Positions 43,329-54,625 of a DNA stretch of 64,000 nucleotides are shown one piece after another. The notes under the pieces were generated by a model. That model had not been told where the DNA came from, made no database searches, and saw only the letters and a program-made list of their open reading frames with translations. The DNA comes from an uncultured Candidatus Thioglobus sp. (lineage in GTDB: Bacteria; Pseudomonadota; Gammaproteobacteria; PS1; Pseudothioglobaceae): positions 33,097-97,096 of the forward strand of contig CAJQSO010000024.1 in assembly GCA_905614365.1 (NCBI GenBank). The letters run 5' to 3'. The stretch's first letter is position 1. The number at the start of each line of letters is the position of its first letter. Made by a program: the position numbers and the translations under genes.

Positions 43329-44248
43329 AGTTTATTTAAAAATTCTTCAAGATCATTAGGCAAGGGGGCTGTTACCTTTTGTATCTCATTAGTAATAGGG
43401 TTTGTAAAAATAATTGATTTAGCATGTAAAAAAAGTCGATTCAATCCTTTCTTTTTCATTAATTGATCAAAACTATTATCACCATACTTATCATCTTGGG
43501 CTACTGGATGACCAGCATACTTTGCATGGACTCTAATTTGATGAGTCCTTCCAGTTTCTATAGCCACTTCAACTAGTGAAGCGCTTTCATCATCCATAAG
43601 AAAATTTTTGATTGGATGGAAATGACTCACTGCGTCTTTTCCTTTTGAATCAATAACACTATTCCTTGAGTTTTGATAAATCGGAGCATCAATAGTATGC
43701 TTTTTCTTACTCCAGCTATTTTTAACAAGTGCAATGTAACGCTTTTCCACTTGATGATTGACTAACTGCTCATGTAATGATTTTAATACTGATCGTTTTT
43801 TAGCAAGAACTAAACATCCTGATGTTCCTCTATCAAGTCGATGGACAAGTTCAATCGGCTCTTTGTATTGGCTTTTGAGTGCTTCAATAATTCCAATAGT
43901 GACTCCACTTCCGCCGTGAACTGCCATTCCATGTATCTTATTAAGTACTAATAAGCCTTTATCCTCATAAAGAATTGAAGAATTAAGCAATTTAAGAAGT
44001 CCATCAGATGGATTGATATCCTTTTCAGTAGCAGTTCTAATAGGTGGAATTCGAATAATATCTTCAGAAACAAGCTTATAGTCTGCTTTTTTTCTACCTT
44101 TATTAACGCGGACTTCACCTTTTCTAATAATTCGATAAATACGGGACTTTGGCACCCCTTTAAGCTGCTTAATTAGATAATTATCAAGTCGCTGCCCAAT
44201 TGAAAACTCATCAACAGTTATAAACCTTGGAGCATCATGAGTAGTCAT
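43325..44248 (-). CDS. rluC: Ribosomal large subunit pseudouridine synthase, RluC-type
   Basis: S4 domain RLDNYLIKQLKGVPKSRIYRIIRKGEVRVNKGRKK; ELVHRLDRGTSGCLVLAK. Start re-assigned to MTTHDAPRF (44248) instead of 44332. Confidence 0.92.
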   Translation of the reverse strand: MTTHDAPRFITVDEFSIGQRLDNYLIKQLKGVPKSRIYRIIRKGEVRVNKGRKKADYKLVSEDIIRIPPIRTATEKDINPSDGLLKLLNSSILYEDKGLLVLNKIHGMAVHGGSGVTIGIIEALKSQYKEPIELVHRLDRGTSGCLVLAKKRSVLKSLHEQLVNHQVEKRYIALVKNSWSKKKHTIDAPIYQNSRNSVIDSKGKDAVSHFHPIKNFLMDDESASLVEVAIETGRTHQIRVHAKYAGHPVAQDDKYGDNSFDQLMKKKGLNRLFLHAKSIIFTNPITNEIQKVTAPLPNDLEEFLNKL

Positions 44249-44252
44249 AAGA

Positions 44253-45029
44253 TCACGAAAAAAATAGCCGATTAAAGTTCTCAGTGGTGGTTTTAGCAAT
44301 CTCAGAAATACTCGTATTACGAATTTCTGCAAGCTTCTCTGCTACATAGTATGTATAGGCTGGACTATTAGGCCTTCCTCTATTAGGAACAGGGGTTAAA
44401 TATGGTGAATCTGTTTCAACTAAAAGGCGATCAGCAGGTATTTTTTTTGCAACATCACGCAAGGATTGAGCACTTTTAAACGTCAAAATACCCGAAAAAG
44501 AAATGTAATAACCAAGATCCAATGCTGCTTTGGCAGTTTCCCAGTCCTCAGAAAAGCAGTGCATAACGGCTGACTCAGCCCTCTCTTCAGAGAGAATTTT
44601 GATAGTGTCAGATTTAGCTTCTCTAGTATGAATAATCAGAGGCTTTCCACAAATATTGGATGCCTTGATATGTCGACGGAAGCGATCTCTTTGCCAGTCA
44701 GCCTGATCTTCCTTAACATGAAAATAATCCAAACCAGTCTCACCAATTGCAATTATTCTGTCACTTTTTGCATATACTAGTAATTCTTCTGTAGTTGGGT
44801 CTTTACAATTAGTTTCTGTTGGATGAACGCCAACTGACGAATAAATATTAGAATGGGCTAATGCAAGATCATGAACTTGATCAAAATGTTCCAAATCGAT
44901 ACAGACGCATAGGAACTTCGTTACAGAAAGCTCACTGGCGTGCTTGAGCATTGACTCAATACTTCCTCCAAAAGCATCTAAGTCAACTCGGTCTATGTGG
45001 CAATGAGAGTCTATTATTTCCATAATCAA
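44253..45029 (-). CDS. tatD: TatD family metal-dependent hydrolase
   Basis: DSHCHID, GETGLDYFH, HTREAKSDTIKIL, VETDSPYLTPVPNRGRPN. Confidence 0.95.
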   Translation of the reverse strand: MIMEIIDSHCHIDRVDLDAFGGSIESMLKHASELSVTKFLCVCIDLEHFDQVHDLALAHSNIYSSVGVHPTETNCKDPTTEELLVYAKSDRIIAIGETGLDYFHVKEDQADWQRDRFRRHIKASNICGKPLIIHTREAKSDTIKILSEERAESAVMHCFSEDWETAKAALDLGYYISFSGILTFKSAQSLRDVAKKIPADRLLVETDSPYLTPVPNRGRPNSPAYTYYVAEKLAEIRNTSISEIAKTTTENFNRLFFS

Positions 45030-45032
45030 AAA

Positions 45033-45644
45033 TTATAGCTGAATTTCTAAAAGTGAACGATTATCTGAAACAAATGGAACTTTTAAAATATGTACTTTTG
45101 ACTTCATTTTCTGCATCTTTTCTTCATTAATATTGTCGCCCTTCATCATTAAGTAACGCCCATCAGCTGCTATTAAATGCTTCACTTTTTCAATAGTAGT
45201 AGCTACATCTGAAAATGCTCGAGAAGTTACTTGAGGAAAAGACTGATGGTAATTAAATAACTCCACCCTACTATTAACTACAGTTAAATTAGTCAAAGAC
45301 AGTTCTGTTTTTACAGTTTGCATAAATCGGCATTTTTTACCAACACTATCAATGACAAAAACGCTAGTTTTAGGCATCATAATTGCAATGATGATGCCAG
45401 GTAGACCAGCTCCAGAACCAACATCTAGTAATAATCCAGGCTTTATAAAACTTAGAATTGAAAGACTATCCAAAAAGTGTTTTTTAATTGATTCTAAGGG
45501 GTCGCGTATGGCACTTAAATTGTATACCTTATTCCATTTAATAATTAATCCATGAAACTTAAGGAGTTGATGCAATTGAAACTCTGAGAGAACAATATTC
45601 ATTAACTCTGCCCCTTCGCAGAGCAGCCTCTCATTTTCATTCAT
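45033..45644 (-). CDS. rsmG: 16S rRNA (guanine527-N7)-methyltransferase
   Basis: [50 protein letters not shown]; overlaps the mnmG stop by 4 nt. Confidence 0.95.
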   Translation of the reverse strand: MNENERLLCEGAELMNIVLSEFQLHQLLKFHGLIIKWNKVYNLSAIRDPLESIKKHFLDSLSILSFIKPGLLLDVGSGAGLPGIIIAIMMPKTSVFVIDSVGKKCRFMQTVKTELSLTNLTVVNSRVELFNYHQSFPQVTSRAFSDVATTIEKVKHLIAADGRYLMMKGDNINEEKMQKMKSKVHILKVPFVSDNRSLLEIQL

Positions 45645-47512
45645 GACAGGGCTTTGTAAGTTTTTAAAAAAACCAATAATATAGAAATTGATGCTGGAGT
45701 TACGCCTTGAATTCTACTAGCTTGACCAATTGTTTCAGGCTTGTATTCATTAAGCTTTTGCCTAACCTCATTTGATAGGGCTTTAATCTCACTGTAATCG
45801 ATATCGGATGAAAGTTTGGTATTCTCATTTTTACGATATTTTTCAATTTCATCTAATTGTCGTTTTATATATCCCTCATATTTAATTTGATTTTCTACTT
45901 GCTCAATAATCATCCTATCTTCCAGAAAAGGTTTTGCATTTTCAATTTTACTAAGCAATTTATAGTCGATATTTGGTCTTTTTAGTAAGGCTTCTAAACT
46001 ATATTCATGACTAAGCTTTATCCCCAAAACTTCTTCGGCTTGGACATCTCCTGATTGAACCCAAAAAGACTTTAAACGTTTTTTTTCATTCGCCACTTGC
46101 TCATATTTTCCATTAAAAGAAAGCCAGCGAAGATCATCAACAAGTCCCATTTCTCTAGCTTGTGGGGTTAATCTTTCATCAGCATTATCTTCTCGAAGTA
46201 AAAGTCGATATTCAGCTCGAGAGGTAAACATTCGATAAGGCTCTGATGCTCCTTTGGTCGTCAAATCATCAACCATAACGCCTATATAAGACTCATCCCT
46301 TTTAGGCGTCCAAGGATCCTTCTCTTGAACCTGTAATGCAGCGTTAATACCAGCTAGCAAACCTTGTGCAGCTGCTTCTTCATAACCAGTAGTTCCATTA
46401 ATTTGTCCTGCAAAGAAAAGACCTGATATTTTCTTAACTTCCAATGTTTGTTTCAACCCTCTAGGATCAAAAAAATCGTATTCAATAGCGTAGCCTGGAC
46501 GAATGATCTTTGCATCTTCAAAGCCTTTTATAGAGTTGACAAAATCCTCTTGCACTTCATATGCTAGCGATGTTGAGATACCATTTGGATATACTTCGTG
46601 AGTTGTAAGACCTTCTGGTTCAACGAATATTTGATGTGAATCTCTTTCTGCAAATCTAACAACCTTATCCTCAATTGAAGGACAATATCGAGGGCCAACA
46701 CCTTCGATTTTTCCACTATAAAGTGGTGAATCTTTTAGGCCATTAGTAATATATTCATGAGTTTTTGCGTTCGTATGAGTAATAAAACATGGAATTTGTT
46801 GTGGGTGATCAGCTAACCTTCCCATAAATGAAAAGGTTGGTAATGGAGTATCGCCCTCTTGTTTTTGTAAGATGTTATAGTTAATTGTTCTCCCATCAAG
46901 GCGAGGCGGTGTTCCTGTTTTTAGTCTTCCTACACCTAAATCATAAGAGCGTAATCGTTCAGATAAAACATTAGCTGGGGCATCACCAGCCCTTCCTCCT
47001 TGATAATTTTGTTTTCCAATATGTATAATTCCACCTAAAAAAGTGCCTGAAGTTAAGATGACTTTATCTGCAAAGAATTCCAAACCCATTTGTGTTATAA
47101 CGCCTTTAACTCTGTTATTTTCAATAATTAAATCATCAACTGGCTGCTGAAATAAACTTAGATTCTCTTGATTTTCAATTTTACTTCTGATTGCTGCTTT
47201 ATATAATATTCTATCTGCTTGAGCTCTAGTTGCCCTAACAGCTGGACCTTTGGATGCGTTGAGTGTTCTAAACTGAATACCTGACACATCAATAGCTTTT
47301 GCCATTATGCCGCCCATTGCATCGATCTCTTTTACGAGATGACCCTTACCAATGCCGCCAATCGCAGGATTACAGCTCATCTGGCCTAGTGTCTCAACAT
47401 TATGAGTTATTAGCAATGTATCAACGCCCATTCTAGCTGATGCAAGAGCTGCCTCTGTGCCAGCATGGCCTCCACCAACAACAATTACAGGATAATATTT
47501 ACTTTTATTCAT
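45641..47512 (-). CDS. mnmG: tRNA uridine 5-carboxymethylaminomethyl modification enzyme MnmG
   Basis: 623 aa; [53 protein letters not shown]. Confidence 0.98.
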   Translation of the reverse strand: MNKSKYYPVIVVGGGHAGTEAALASARMGVDTLLITHNVETLGQMSCNPAIGGIGKGHLVKEIDAMGGIMAKAIDVSGIQFRTLNASKGPAVRATRAQADRILYKAAIRSKIENQENLSLFQQPVDDLIIENNRVKGVITQMGLEFFADKVILTSGTFLGGIIHIGKQNYQGGRAGDAPANVLSERLRSYDLGVGRLKTGTPPRLDGRTINYNILQKQEGDTPLPTFSFMGRLADHPQQIPCFITHTNAKTHEYITNGLKDSPLYSGKIEGVGPRYCPSIEDKVVRFAERDSHQIFVEPEGLTTHEVYPNGISTSLAYEVQEDFVNSIKGFEDAKIIRPGYAIEYDFFDPRGLKQTLEVKKISGLFFAGQINGTTGYEEAAAQGLLAGINAALQVQEKDPWTPKRDESYIGVMVDDLTTKGASEPYRMFTSRAEYRLLLREDNADERLTPQAREMGLVDDLRWLSFNGKYEQVANEKKRLKSFWVQSGDVQAEEVLGIKLSHEYSLEALLKRPNIDYKLLSKIENAKPFLEDRMIIEQVENQIKYEGYIKRQLDEIEKYRKNENTKLSSDIDYSEIKALSNEVRQKLNEYKPETIGQASRIQGVTPASISILLVFLKTYKALS

Positions 47513-47529
47513 TTTTTTGTTTTCAATAC

Positions 47530-47557
47530 AAAAGGCCCGAAATAATTCGGGCCTTTT
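47530..47557 (-). terminator. Intrinsic terminator at the end of the tkt-gap-pgk-pyk-fba operon
   Basis: AAAAGGCCCGAA-ATAA-TTCGGGCCTTTT perfect hairpin with T tract. Confidence 0.9.
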
Positions 47558-47615
47558 ATTATACTCTCTAAGCTTTAGACTAAATTCTTAAGTCTAAACC
47601 CGATAAAAGCAAAGA

Positions 47616-48686
47616 TTAATACTTATAACCAGCCTCAAATAAAGTCTCTTGAGAAGAAGGCTGAGAGCCAGCAACATAATCCCCAGTAGAAGACTCTGAA
47701 TTAGCTTGGCATCTTGCCATTAATGCCTTTTGGCCTGCTTCAATATCACTACCTTTCCAGGCTTGTAAACATGATTGCTGCAAAGCTCTTCCATAAGAAA
47801 ATGTCAAACTTGTTGCGCTCTTATGTTCGATACTATTCATAGTATTAAGATAAACAGAGGCATCTTCTTCAGTTAACCCGCCTGACAGAAACATAATTCC
47901 TGGAACTGCTGCTGGTACGCAACGATTCATTGTGCGAACTGTCATCTTAGCAACCTCTTCTGAACCAGCTTTATTTGAATTATCGGCGCCAGAAACAGTC
48001 ATTGAAGGCTTTAATAGTGTTCCCTCTAAGAAAACGTTATTTTCTGAGCAAGCTTTGTAGACTTCAACTAAGACTTTCTCTTGCACTTCTGCTGTCTTCT
48101 CAATAGTATGATCTCCATCCATTAAAATTTCAGGCTCAATAATGGGGACAAGTCCTGACTCTTGACAAATTTTTGCGTATCTTGCAAGACCCCAAGCATT
48201 CTCTTTAATTGCAAGATCTGTAGGGCATCCATCAGCAGTAATTTGTAACACAGCGCGCCATTTTGCAAAACGTGCTCCTTGTTTATAATACTCAGCAGTT
48301 CTCTCAGCAAGACCTTCTAAACCCTTACACCATGTCTCTACTTCATGCCCACCAGCTAATGGACTTAAGCCTTTATCTACCTTAATACCTGGAATTATTC
48401 CCAGCTTATTAATTTTTGAAACCATAGTTTCACCATCAAGGTGGTTTTGATAAAGTGTTTCTTCGAAAAGGATGATTCCACTAATATATTCACCAATACC
48501 TTCTGCAGTAAAGAGCATTCCACGATAGGCTTGACGATTTTCTTCTGTGTTCTCAATATTAATACCAGCAAGACGTTTGCCTATTGTTGGAGTAGACTCA
48601 TCTACTGCAAGAAGACCTTTGCCTCTAGCAGCCAATTGATTTGCGGTTTGTCTTAATTCTTCTTGATTATTTATCATAATTTTCAC
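47616..48686 (-). CDS. Class I fructose-bisphosphate aldolase (eukaryotic-like)
   Basis: 356 aa; GKGLLAVDESTPTIGKRL, GIKVDKGLSPLAG, VPIIEPEIL, LEGTLLKPSM, C-terminal Tyr. Confidence 0.95.
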   Translation of the reverse strand: MKIMINNQEELRQTANQLAARGKGLLAVDESTPTIGKRLAGINIENTEENRQAYRGMLFTAEGIGEYISGIILFEETLYQNHLDGETMVSKINKLGIIPGIKVDKGLSPLAGGHEVETWCKGLEGLAERTAEYYKQGARFAKWRAVLQITADGCPTDLAIKENAWGLARYAKICQESGLVPIIEPEILMDGDHTIEKTAEVQEKVLVEVYKACSENNVFLEGTLLKPSMTVSGADNSNKAGSEEVAKMTVRTMNRCVPAAVPGIMFLSGGLTEEDASVYLNTMNSIEHKSATSLTFSYGRALQQSCLQAWKGSDIEAGQKALMARCQANSESSTGDYVAGSQPSSQETLFEAGYKY

Positions 48687-48700
48687 CTTTGTATTTACTT

Positions 48701-50146
48701 TTAATAATTTCCATCACCGACACGCAAAATTTTCATCAGATTTGTGCCGCCCGATTTATCTTTATGCATCCCCTTTGTAATAATAACAATATCACCTTTT
48801 TCAACTTGAGATTTATTTTCTAAATTTTCGATAACATGGGTATTGACATGATTCCAGTCATCCGCACTTGTTTTATCTATATAGCAAGGATAGACTCCTC
48901 TATAAATAGTAACTTTTTTTAAAGTTTTGTAATTATCAGACATTGCAAAAATTGCGATATTTGAACTAATTCTTGACATCCAAAGTGCTGTTTTTCCGGT
49001 TTGAGTTAAGGTTGCCACTACCTTTGCACCCAAATGATTAGCAGCGTACATAGAACTCATAGCGATTGTTTCATCAATACCTTCAAAATGTTCATGAAGC
49101 CTATGATGAGATACTTTTGCTGTTGGGCTTTTCTCAGTTTCCAAACAGACATCATTCATTGTTTTTACTGCTTCTATAGGATGAGCACCTACTGCAGTTT
49201 CTGCAGAAAGCATTACTGCATCAGTGCCATCTAAAACTGCGTTTGCAACATCAAAAACCTCTGCTCTAGTTGGTATAGGACTAGTGATCATTGATTCCAA
49301 CATTTGAGTTGCTGTAATAACAAATCTATCATTCGCCCTAGCCAATAAGATTAGGCGTTTTTGTTGGGCAGGTAACTGAGGATCTCCAATTTCAACACCT
49401 AAGTCTCCCCGTGCAACCATAATTCCTGCAGATTCTTGAATAATCTCATTAATCACATCCTCTTGCAGTGCTTCAGCTCGCTCAATTTTTGCAATAACAC
49501 TAGCGTTCGATCCAGCCTCCTTAAGGAGCCTCTTGGTTTCACGAATATCGTCTGCATGGATAGGAAAAGAAATAGCTACATAATCAGCATCTGCCTTAGC
49601 TGCAATCAGAATATCTTGCTTATCTTTTTCAGTTAAGGCACTGGCACTTAAGCCACCACCTCGTAAATTTATTCCTTTATTATTATATAAAATTCCGCCC
49701 TGTAAAACTTCAGTTAAAATTTTTGGACCCTTAATATGTAAAACTTTGAGAATAATTTTTCCATCATCTAACAGCAAGGTGTTTCCAGCAATTAAGTCAT
49801 TTGGGAGCTGTTTATAAGCTACTCCAACAGTACTCTGGTTGCCTTCAGATGTTGCCATTTCAGCATCAAGAGTAAATTGGTCTCCATTTTTAAGCTCTAT
49901 CTTATTATCTATAAAAGAAGAAATTCTAATCTTTGGGCCTTGGAGGTCCATCAAGATTCCAATAAAGACATCGTTTTCTTTTTCATACTTTCTGACTTGA
50001 GCAATTCGCTCAAAATGTTCTTTTTCATTATTATGCGAAAAATTAATTCGAATAACGTTTACGCCAGCGTCTAAAATTCCTTTTAAAACTTGGGGGTCAT
50101 CAGTTGATGGTCCGAGGGTAGCTAAAATTTTTGTTCTTCTATTAAT
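48701..50146 (-). CDS. pyk: Pyruvate kinase, extended upstream of the ATG/GTG/TTG-called ORF (49954) to a probable ATT start
   Basis: The ORF track starts at [10 protein letters not shown]; in-frame upstream codons encode [39 protein letters not shown], the conserved Pyk N-terminus. Confidence 0.9.
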   Translation of the reverse strand: MNRRTKILATLGPSTDDPQVLKGILDAGVNVIRINFSHNNEKEHFERIAQVRKYEKENDVFIGILMDLQGPKIRISSFIDNKIELKNGDQFTLDAEMATSEGNQSTVGVAYKQLPNDLIAGNTLLLDDGKIILKVLHIKGPKILTEVLQGGILYNNKGINLRGGGLSASALTEKDKQDILIAAKADADYVAISFPIHADDIRETKRLLKEAGSNASVIAKIERAEALQEDVINEIIQESAGIMVARGDLGVEIGDPQLPAQQKRLILLARANDRFVITATQMLESMITSPIPTRAEVFDVANAVLDGTDAVMLSAETAVGAHPIEAVKTMNDVCLETEKSPTAKVSHHRLHEHFEGIDETIAMSSMYAANHLGAKVVATLTQTGKTALWMSRISSNIAIFAMSDNYKTLKKVTIYRGVYPCYIDKTSADDWNHVNTHVIENLENKSQVEKGDIVIITKGMHKDKSGGTNLMKILRVGDGNY

Positions 50147-51314
50147 TATTTTTCTCCTGCATTCTTTTCTCTAAAACTTCCACAACTGGAAGTGTTTTTC
50201 CTTCTAGGAACTCTAAAAATGCACCTCCACCAGTTGAAATATAGGATATTTTATCTCCAATATTAAATTTACTAATAGCTGCTAAGGTGTCACCGCCTCC
50301 CGCAATTGAAAAAGCGTCTGAATCTGCAATTGCATGCGCTATTTTCTCAGTGCCATTTGCAAATTGCTCAAATTCAAATACGCCCACAGGCCCATTCCAT
50401 ACTATTGTTTCAGCATTTTTCATAATTTCACATAACTCATCAATAGAGTTAGGTCCAATATCAAAAATCATATCATCAGAACTAACGCTACTTGAATTTT
50501 TACTTTCTGCAGTTGCAAACTCAGAGAATTCTTTTCCACAAACTACGTCACCAGGGATAGGGATTTGGCAATGCTCCATTAATGCTTGAGCTGTAGGGAT
50601 AAGATCATGCTCACACAAAGACTGTCCAACACTATGGCCCTGAGCAGCAATGAATGTATTGGCAATACCTCCACCAACTACTAACTGATCAACAATTTTA
50701 GAAAGTGCATCAAGAACTGTTAATTTAGTTGATACTTTTGATCCTCCAACAATCGCAACCATTGGTCTTTTTGGATTTTCCAGCGCCTTCCCAAGAGATT
50801 CAAGTTCGCCAATGAGTAGGGGTCCAGCACAGGCAATAGGCGCAAACTCAGTAACACCATAAGTTGAAGCATGGGCTCTATGGGCAGTCCCAAAAGCATC
50901 TTGCACGCAAACATCACACAAAGATGCTATTTGTCTTGATAAGGCTTCATCGTTTTCTTTTTCACCTTCATTAAATCTGACATTTTCGCAAAGCACAACC
51001 TCACCAAAATTCATTTCAACACCATCAAGCCAGTTTGATACAAGGGTTACTGGTTGTCCGAGTAAATCAGAGAGATGCTTAGCTACTGGTTTAAGCGAAT
51101 ATTTGTCATCAAACTCACCAGCGTTTGGCCTTCCAAGGTGCGACATTATCATTACCTTAGCGCCAGCTTTAAGTGCATGAGTAATAGTTGGCAATGAAGC
51201 TACAATACGGGTATCACTAGTGATCTCACCATTTTTTATTGGGACATTTAAATCTTGTCTAATTAAAACTCTCTTTCCACTTAAATCAAGATCAGTCATC
51301 TTAAGTAAATTCAT
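50142..51314 (-). CDS. pgk: Phosphoglycerate kinase (likely start [11 protein letters not shown]; the ORF extends to 51326)
   Basis: [53 protein letters not shown]. Confidence 0.97.
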   Translation of the reverse strand: MNLLKMTDLDLSGKRVLIRQDLNVPIKNGEITSDTRIVASLPTITHALKAGAKVMIMSHLGRPNAGEFDDKYSLKPVAKHLSDLLGQPVTLVSNWLDGVEMNFGEVVLCENVRFNEGEKENDEALSRQIASLCDVCVQDAFGTAHRAHASTYGVTEFAPIACAGPLLIGELESLGKALENPKRPMVAIVGGSKVSTKLTVLDALSKIVDQLVVGGGIANTFIAAQGHSVGQSLCEHDLIPTAQALMEHCQIPIPGDVVCGKEFSEFATAESKNSSSVSSDDMIFDIGPNSIDELCEIMKNAETIVWNGPVGVFEFEQFANGTEKIAHAIADSDAFSIAGGGDTLAAISKFNIGDKISYISTGGGAFLEFLEGKTLPVVEVLEKRMQEKNN

Positions 51315-51338
51315 CAAACACCCCAAGTCAAATTAAAA

Positions 51339-52337
51339 CTACTTTGAAATGTGTCCAGCTAAACGCAACAGGTTGCACGTATAACTATATTCATTATCAT
51401 ACCAAGAGACTATTTTAACAAATGTTGAGTCCATTGACATGCCTGCCTCAGCATCAAATATTGAAGCAAAAGTACTTCCAACAAAGTCTGTCGAAACAAC
51501 TTTTTCATCTGTATAGCCTAAAACGCCTTTCATTGGGCCCTCAGAAGCTGACTTCATTGCAGCACAAATAGCCTCATAATCAGACTCATCATTCAACTCA
51601 GCAGTTAAGTCAACAACTGAAACATCTGAAGTTGGCACTCTAAAAGCCATCCCAGTTAATTTACCATTAAGTTCAGGTAGAACTTTACCCACCGCTTTTG
51701 CAGCACCTGTTGATGATGGAATAATATTTTCTAATATACCTCGGCCACCACGCCAGTCTTTCAAAGAAGGACTATCAACAACTTTTTGAGATGCTGTTGC
51801 AGCATGAACTGTAGTCATCAAACCACGCTTAATACCCCATCCATCATTAAGTACTTTGGCAATTGGAGCCAAACAATTTGTAGTGCATGAAGCAGCTGAT
51901 ATTATCGACTGACCATCATATGAATCATGGTTAACACCATAGACAAACATTGGCGTGTGGTCTTTAGAAGGCGCTGATTGCATTACTTTTTTAGCACCAG
52001 CATCAATATGTGCCTGACAAAGTTCTTCTGTTAAGAAAAAACCAGTACAGTCAATCACCAAATCTGCACCAACGTCTCCCCACTTTAAATCCGCAGGATT
52101 TCGCTCAGCAGTTAAGCGAATCTTTTTCCCATCAATGACAAAATTATTTCCTTCTACTGTGACATCTTTACCGAACCTTCCATGCACTGAATCATATTTG
52201 AGCATATAAGATAGATAATCATTATCAAGTAGGTCATTAATTCCAACTACTTCTAAATTATCAAAATCTTTATCGATTGCACGAAAAACCATTCTACCAA
52301 TTCGACCAAAACCATTAATTCCAACTTTTATTGTCAT
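51339..52337 (-). CDS. gap: Glyceraldehyde-3-phosphate dehydrogenase, type I
   Basis: 332 aa; [44 protein letters not shown]. Confidence 0.98.
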   Translation of the reverse strand: MTIKVGINGFGRIGRMVFRAIDKDFDNLEVVGINDLLDNDYLSYMLKYDSVHGRFGKDVTVEGNNFVIDGKKIRLTAERNPADLKWGDVGADLVIDCTGFFLTEELCQAHIDAGAKKVMQSAPSKDHTPMFVYGVNHDSYDGQSIISAASCTTNCLAPIAKVLNDGWGIKRGLMTTVHAATASQKVVDSPSLKDWRGGRGILENIIPSSTGAAKAVGKVLPELNGKLTGMAFRVPTSDVSVVDLTAELNDESDYEAICAAMKSASEGPMKGVLGYTDEKVVSTDFVGSTFASIFDAEAGMSMDSTFVKIVSWYDNEYSYTCNLLRLAGHISK

Positions 52338-52356
52338 CTTAAACTCCTATTAAAAA

Positions 52357-54345
52357 TTAACTTAAAACTCTGTTAACAGTGGAAATTACGTTATCTACTG
52401 TAAACCCAAAATGTTTAAATAGCTCTCCTGCTGGCGCTGATTCACCATATGTGGTCATTGAAACTATCCCTCCTTCAAGACCTACATATTTATACCAAGA
52501 CTCTGCAACGCCAGCTTCTATAGCAACGCGCTTAACTCCAGGTATTAATACGGAATCCTTATATGCTTGATTTTGCTCATCAAAAACATTTGTGGAGGGC
52601 ATTGATACAACACGAACCTTCCTATCACTCATCATTTTTGCAGCATCAACTGCCAATGAAACTTCTGAGCCAGTAGCAATTAAAATTATGTCAGCATCGC
52701 CGCTACAATCTTTAAGAGTGTATCCACCTTTCTCAATGTTATTCACTTGCTCAATGGTTCGCTCCATTGGAGTCAAGTTTTGTCTAGAGAAAATTAATGC
52801 AGTTGGGGCGTCACCTCTTAACATAGCTATTTTCCAAGAAACTGCAGACTCAATAGCATCACAAGCTCGCCAAGTTTGAAAGTTAGGTATGACTCTCATA
52901 GTTGCTATCTGCTCAACAGCCTGATGAGTTGGACCATCTTCACCAAGACCAATTGAATCATGTGTATACACAAAAATTGTTCCAATCTTCATCATTGCAG
53001 ACATTCGAAGAGCATTTCTCATATATTCCATGAACATAAGAAATGTTGCTCCATAAACTTTAAAGCCACCATGCAGAACCATACCGTTCATCATTGCCGC
53101 CATACCAAATTCACGCACTCCCCATGAAATATAGTTTCCATTTGCATTTTCAGCATTGACTACAACACTTCCAGACCAATTAGTCAAATTTGAACCAGTT
53201 AAATCCGCAGATCCACCAAATAATTCAGGAACTATTGGGCCCATAGCTTCGATTGTATTTTGTGAAGCTTTTCGTGAAGCTATATTAGGCATGTCTTGTT
53301 GCGTTTTAGCAATAAAATCATCCATTTTCGAGGCAAAATTATCTGGTAAGCTTCCAGAAATTCGACGCAGAAATTCAGCAGCTTCGCTTGGAAAGCTAAC
53401 ACTATAAGCTTTAAATTTTTCATTCCATTCATCTTCTACTTCAGCACCTTCAGCCTTATGATCCCAACCCTCATAAATCTCTTCAGGAATTTCAAATGGC
53501 CCATAATTCCAACCAAGTTTTTCTCGTGTTTTTGCAATTTCCTCATCACCTAAAGGTGCGCCATGACAGTTATGAGAACCTGCTAGATTAGGGGAGCCAA
53601 AACCAATTACAGTACGAGTGCATATTAAAGTTGGTCTATCATTCATTGCTTTAGCTTCAACTATAGCAGCATTAATGGCTTCAGGATCATGGCCATCAAC
53701 ATCAGATAAAACATGCCAATTGTAAGATTTAAAGCGGCCAGGGACACCTTTTTCCATCCAATCTCCAATATGTCCATCAATTGAAATATCATTATCATCC
53801 CAAAATGCTATTAATTTCCCTAGTCCAAGAGTTCCAGCCATTGCGCAAGACTCATGCGAAAGTCCCTCCATAAGACAACCATCGCCCATAAAAGCATACG
53901 TATGATGATCTACAATAGAATGGCCTGGCTTATTAAATTGAGCAGCAAGAGTTCTTTCCGCAATAGCCATGCCAACTGCATTACAAATACCTTGACCTAG
54001 TGGGCCTGTCGTTGTCTCAACGCCATCAGCATAACCATATTCTGGATGTCCAGGTGTTTTGGAGTGAAGTTGACGAAAATCTTTTAGATCATTGATACTT
54101 AAATCGAAACCAGCCAAATGTAGTAATGAGTATATAAGCATTGATCCATGACCATTTGATAGAACAAATCGATCTCTATTTGACCAATTTGAGTTTGACG
54201 GATTGAACTTTAAGTGTTTATTCCATAAAACTTCTGCAATATCGGCCATTCCCATTGGGGCGCCAGGGTGTCCAGAGTTTGCTTTTTGCACGGCATCCAT
54301 ACTCAAGGCGCGGATTGCATTTGCTAGTTCAATTTGTGTCGCCAT
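52357..54345 (-). CDS. tkt: Transketolase
   Basis: 662 aa; [47 protein letters not shown]. Confidence 0.98.
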   Translation of the reverse strand: MATQIELANAIRALSMDAVQKANSGHPGAPMGMADIAEVLWNKHLKFNPSNSNWSNRDRFVLSNGHGSMLIYSLLHLAGFDLSINDLKDFRQLHSKTPGHPEYGYADGVETTTGPLGQGICNAVGMAIAERTLAAQFNKPGHSIVDHHTYAFMGDGCLMEGLSHESCAMAGTLGLGKLIAFWDDNDISIDGHIGDWMEKGVPGRFKSYNWHVLSDVDGHDPEAINAAIVEAKAMNDRPTLICTRTVIGFGSPNLAGSHNCHGAPLGDEEIAKTREKLGWNYGPFEIPEEIYEGWDHKAEGAEVEDEWNEKFKAYSVSFPSEAAEFLRRISGSLPDNFASKMDDFIAKTQQDMPNIASRKASQNTIEAMGPIVPELFGGSADLTGSNLTNWSGSVVVNAENANGNYISWGVREFGMAAMMNGMVLHGGFKVYGATFLMFMEYMRNALRMSAMMKIGTIFVYTHDSIGLGEDGPTHQAVEQIATMRVIPNFQTWRACDAIESAVSWKIAMLRGDAPTALIFSRQNLTPMERTIEQVNNIEKGGYTLKDCSGDADIILIATGSEVSLAVDAAKMMSDRKVRVVSMPSTNVFDEQNQAYKDSVLIPGVKRVAIEAGVAESWYKYVGLEGGIVSMTTYGESAPAGELFKHFGFTVDNVISTVNRVLS

Positions 54346-54625
54346 TATTTAAACCCCTGAAAATATTGTGAACTGTAAATTATACATTTTTTTATACTTT
54401 TCTATCGTCAAAAAGCCCATATAAAAGCAAATATTGGGAATAATATTCAATTGTAGTATAGTATCTTTATCAAATTATGAAATACTTTGTAATCTATAAT
54501 TCACTTCATTTTTAATGTATTAAAATTATAATTTTGATGAAAAACTTTTGTATTACATTTTGTGTCAAAATGAGTGCTACTTTATCAAATCTTGAACTAA
54601 TAAATATATATATATAAGGATTTTC

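Noticed and set aside
54362-54625. Divergent tkt/ppsA spacer as a riboswitch candidate
   Set aside because: Very AT-rich with no stable conserved structure visible; a TTGACG...TATAAT arrangement exists on the minus strand, but spacing (21 nt) is poor.
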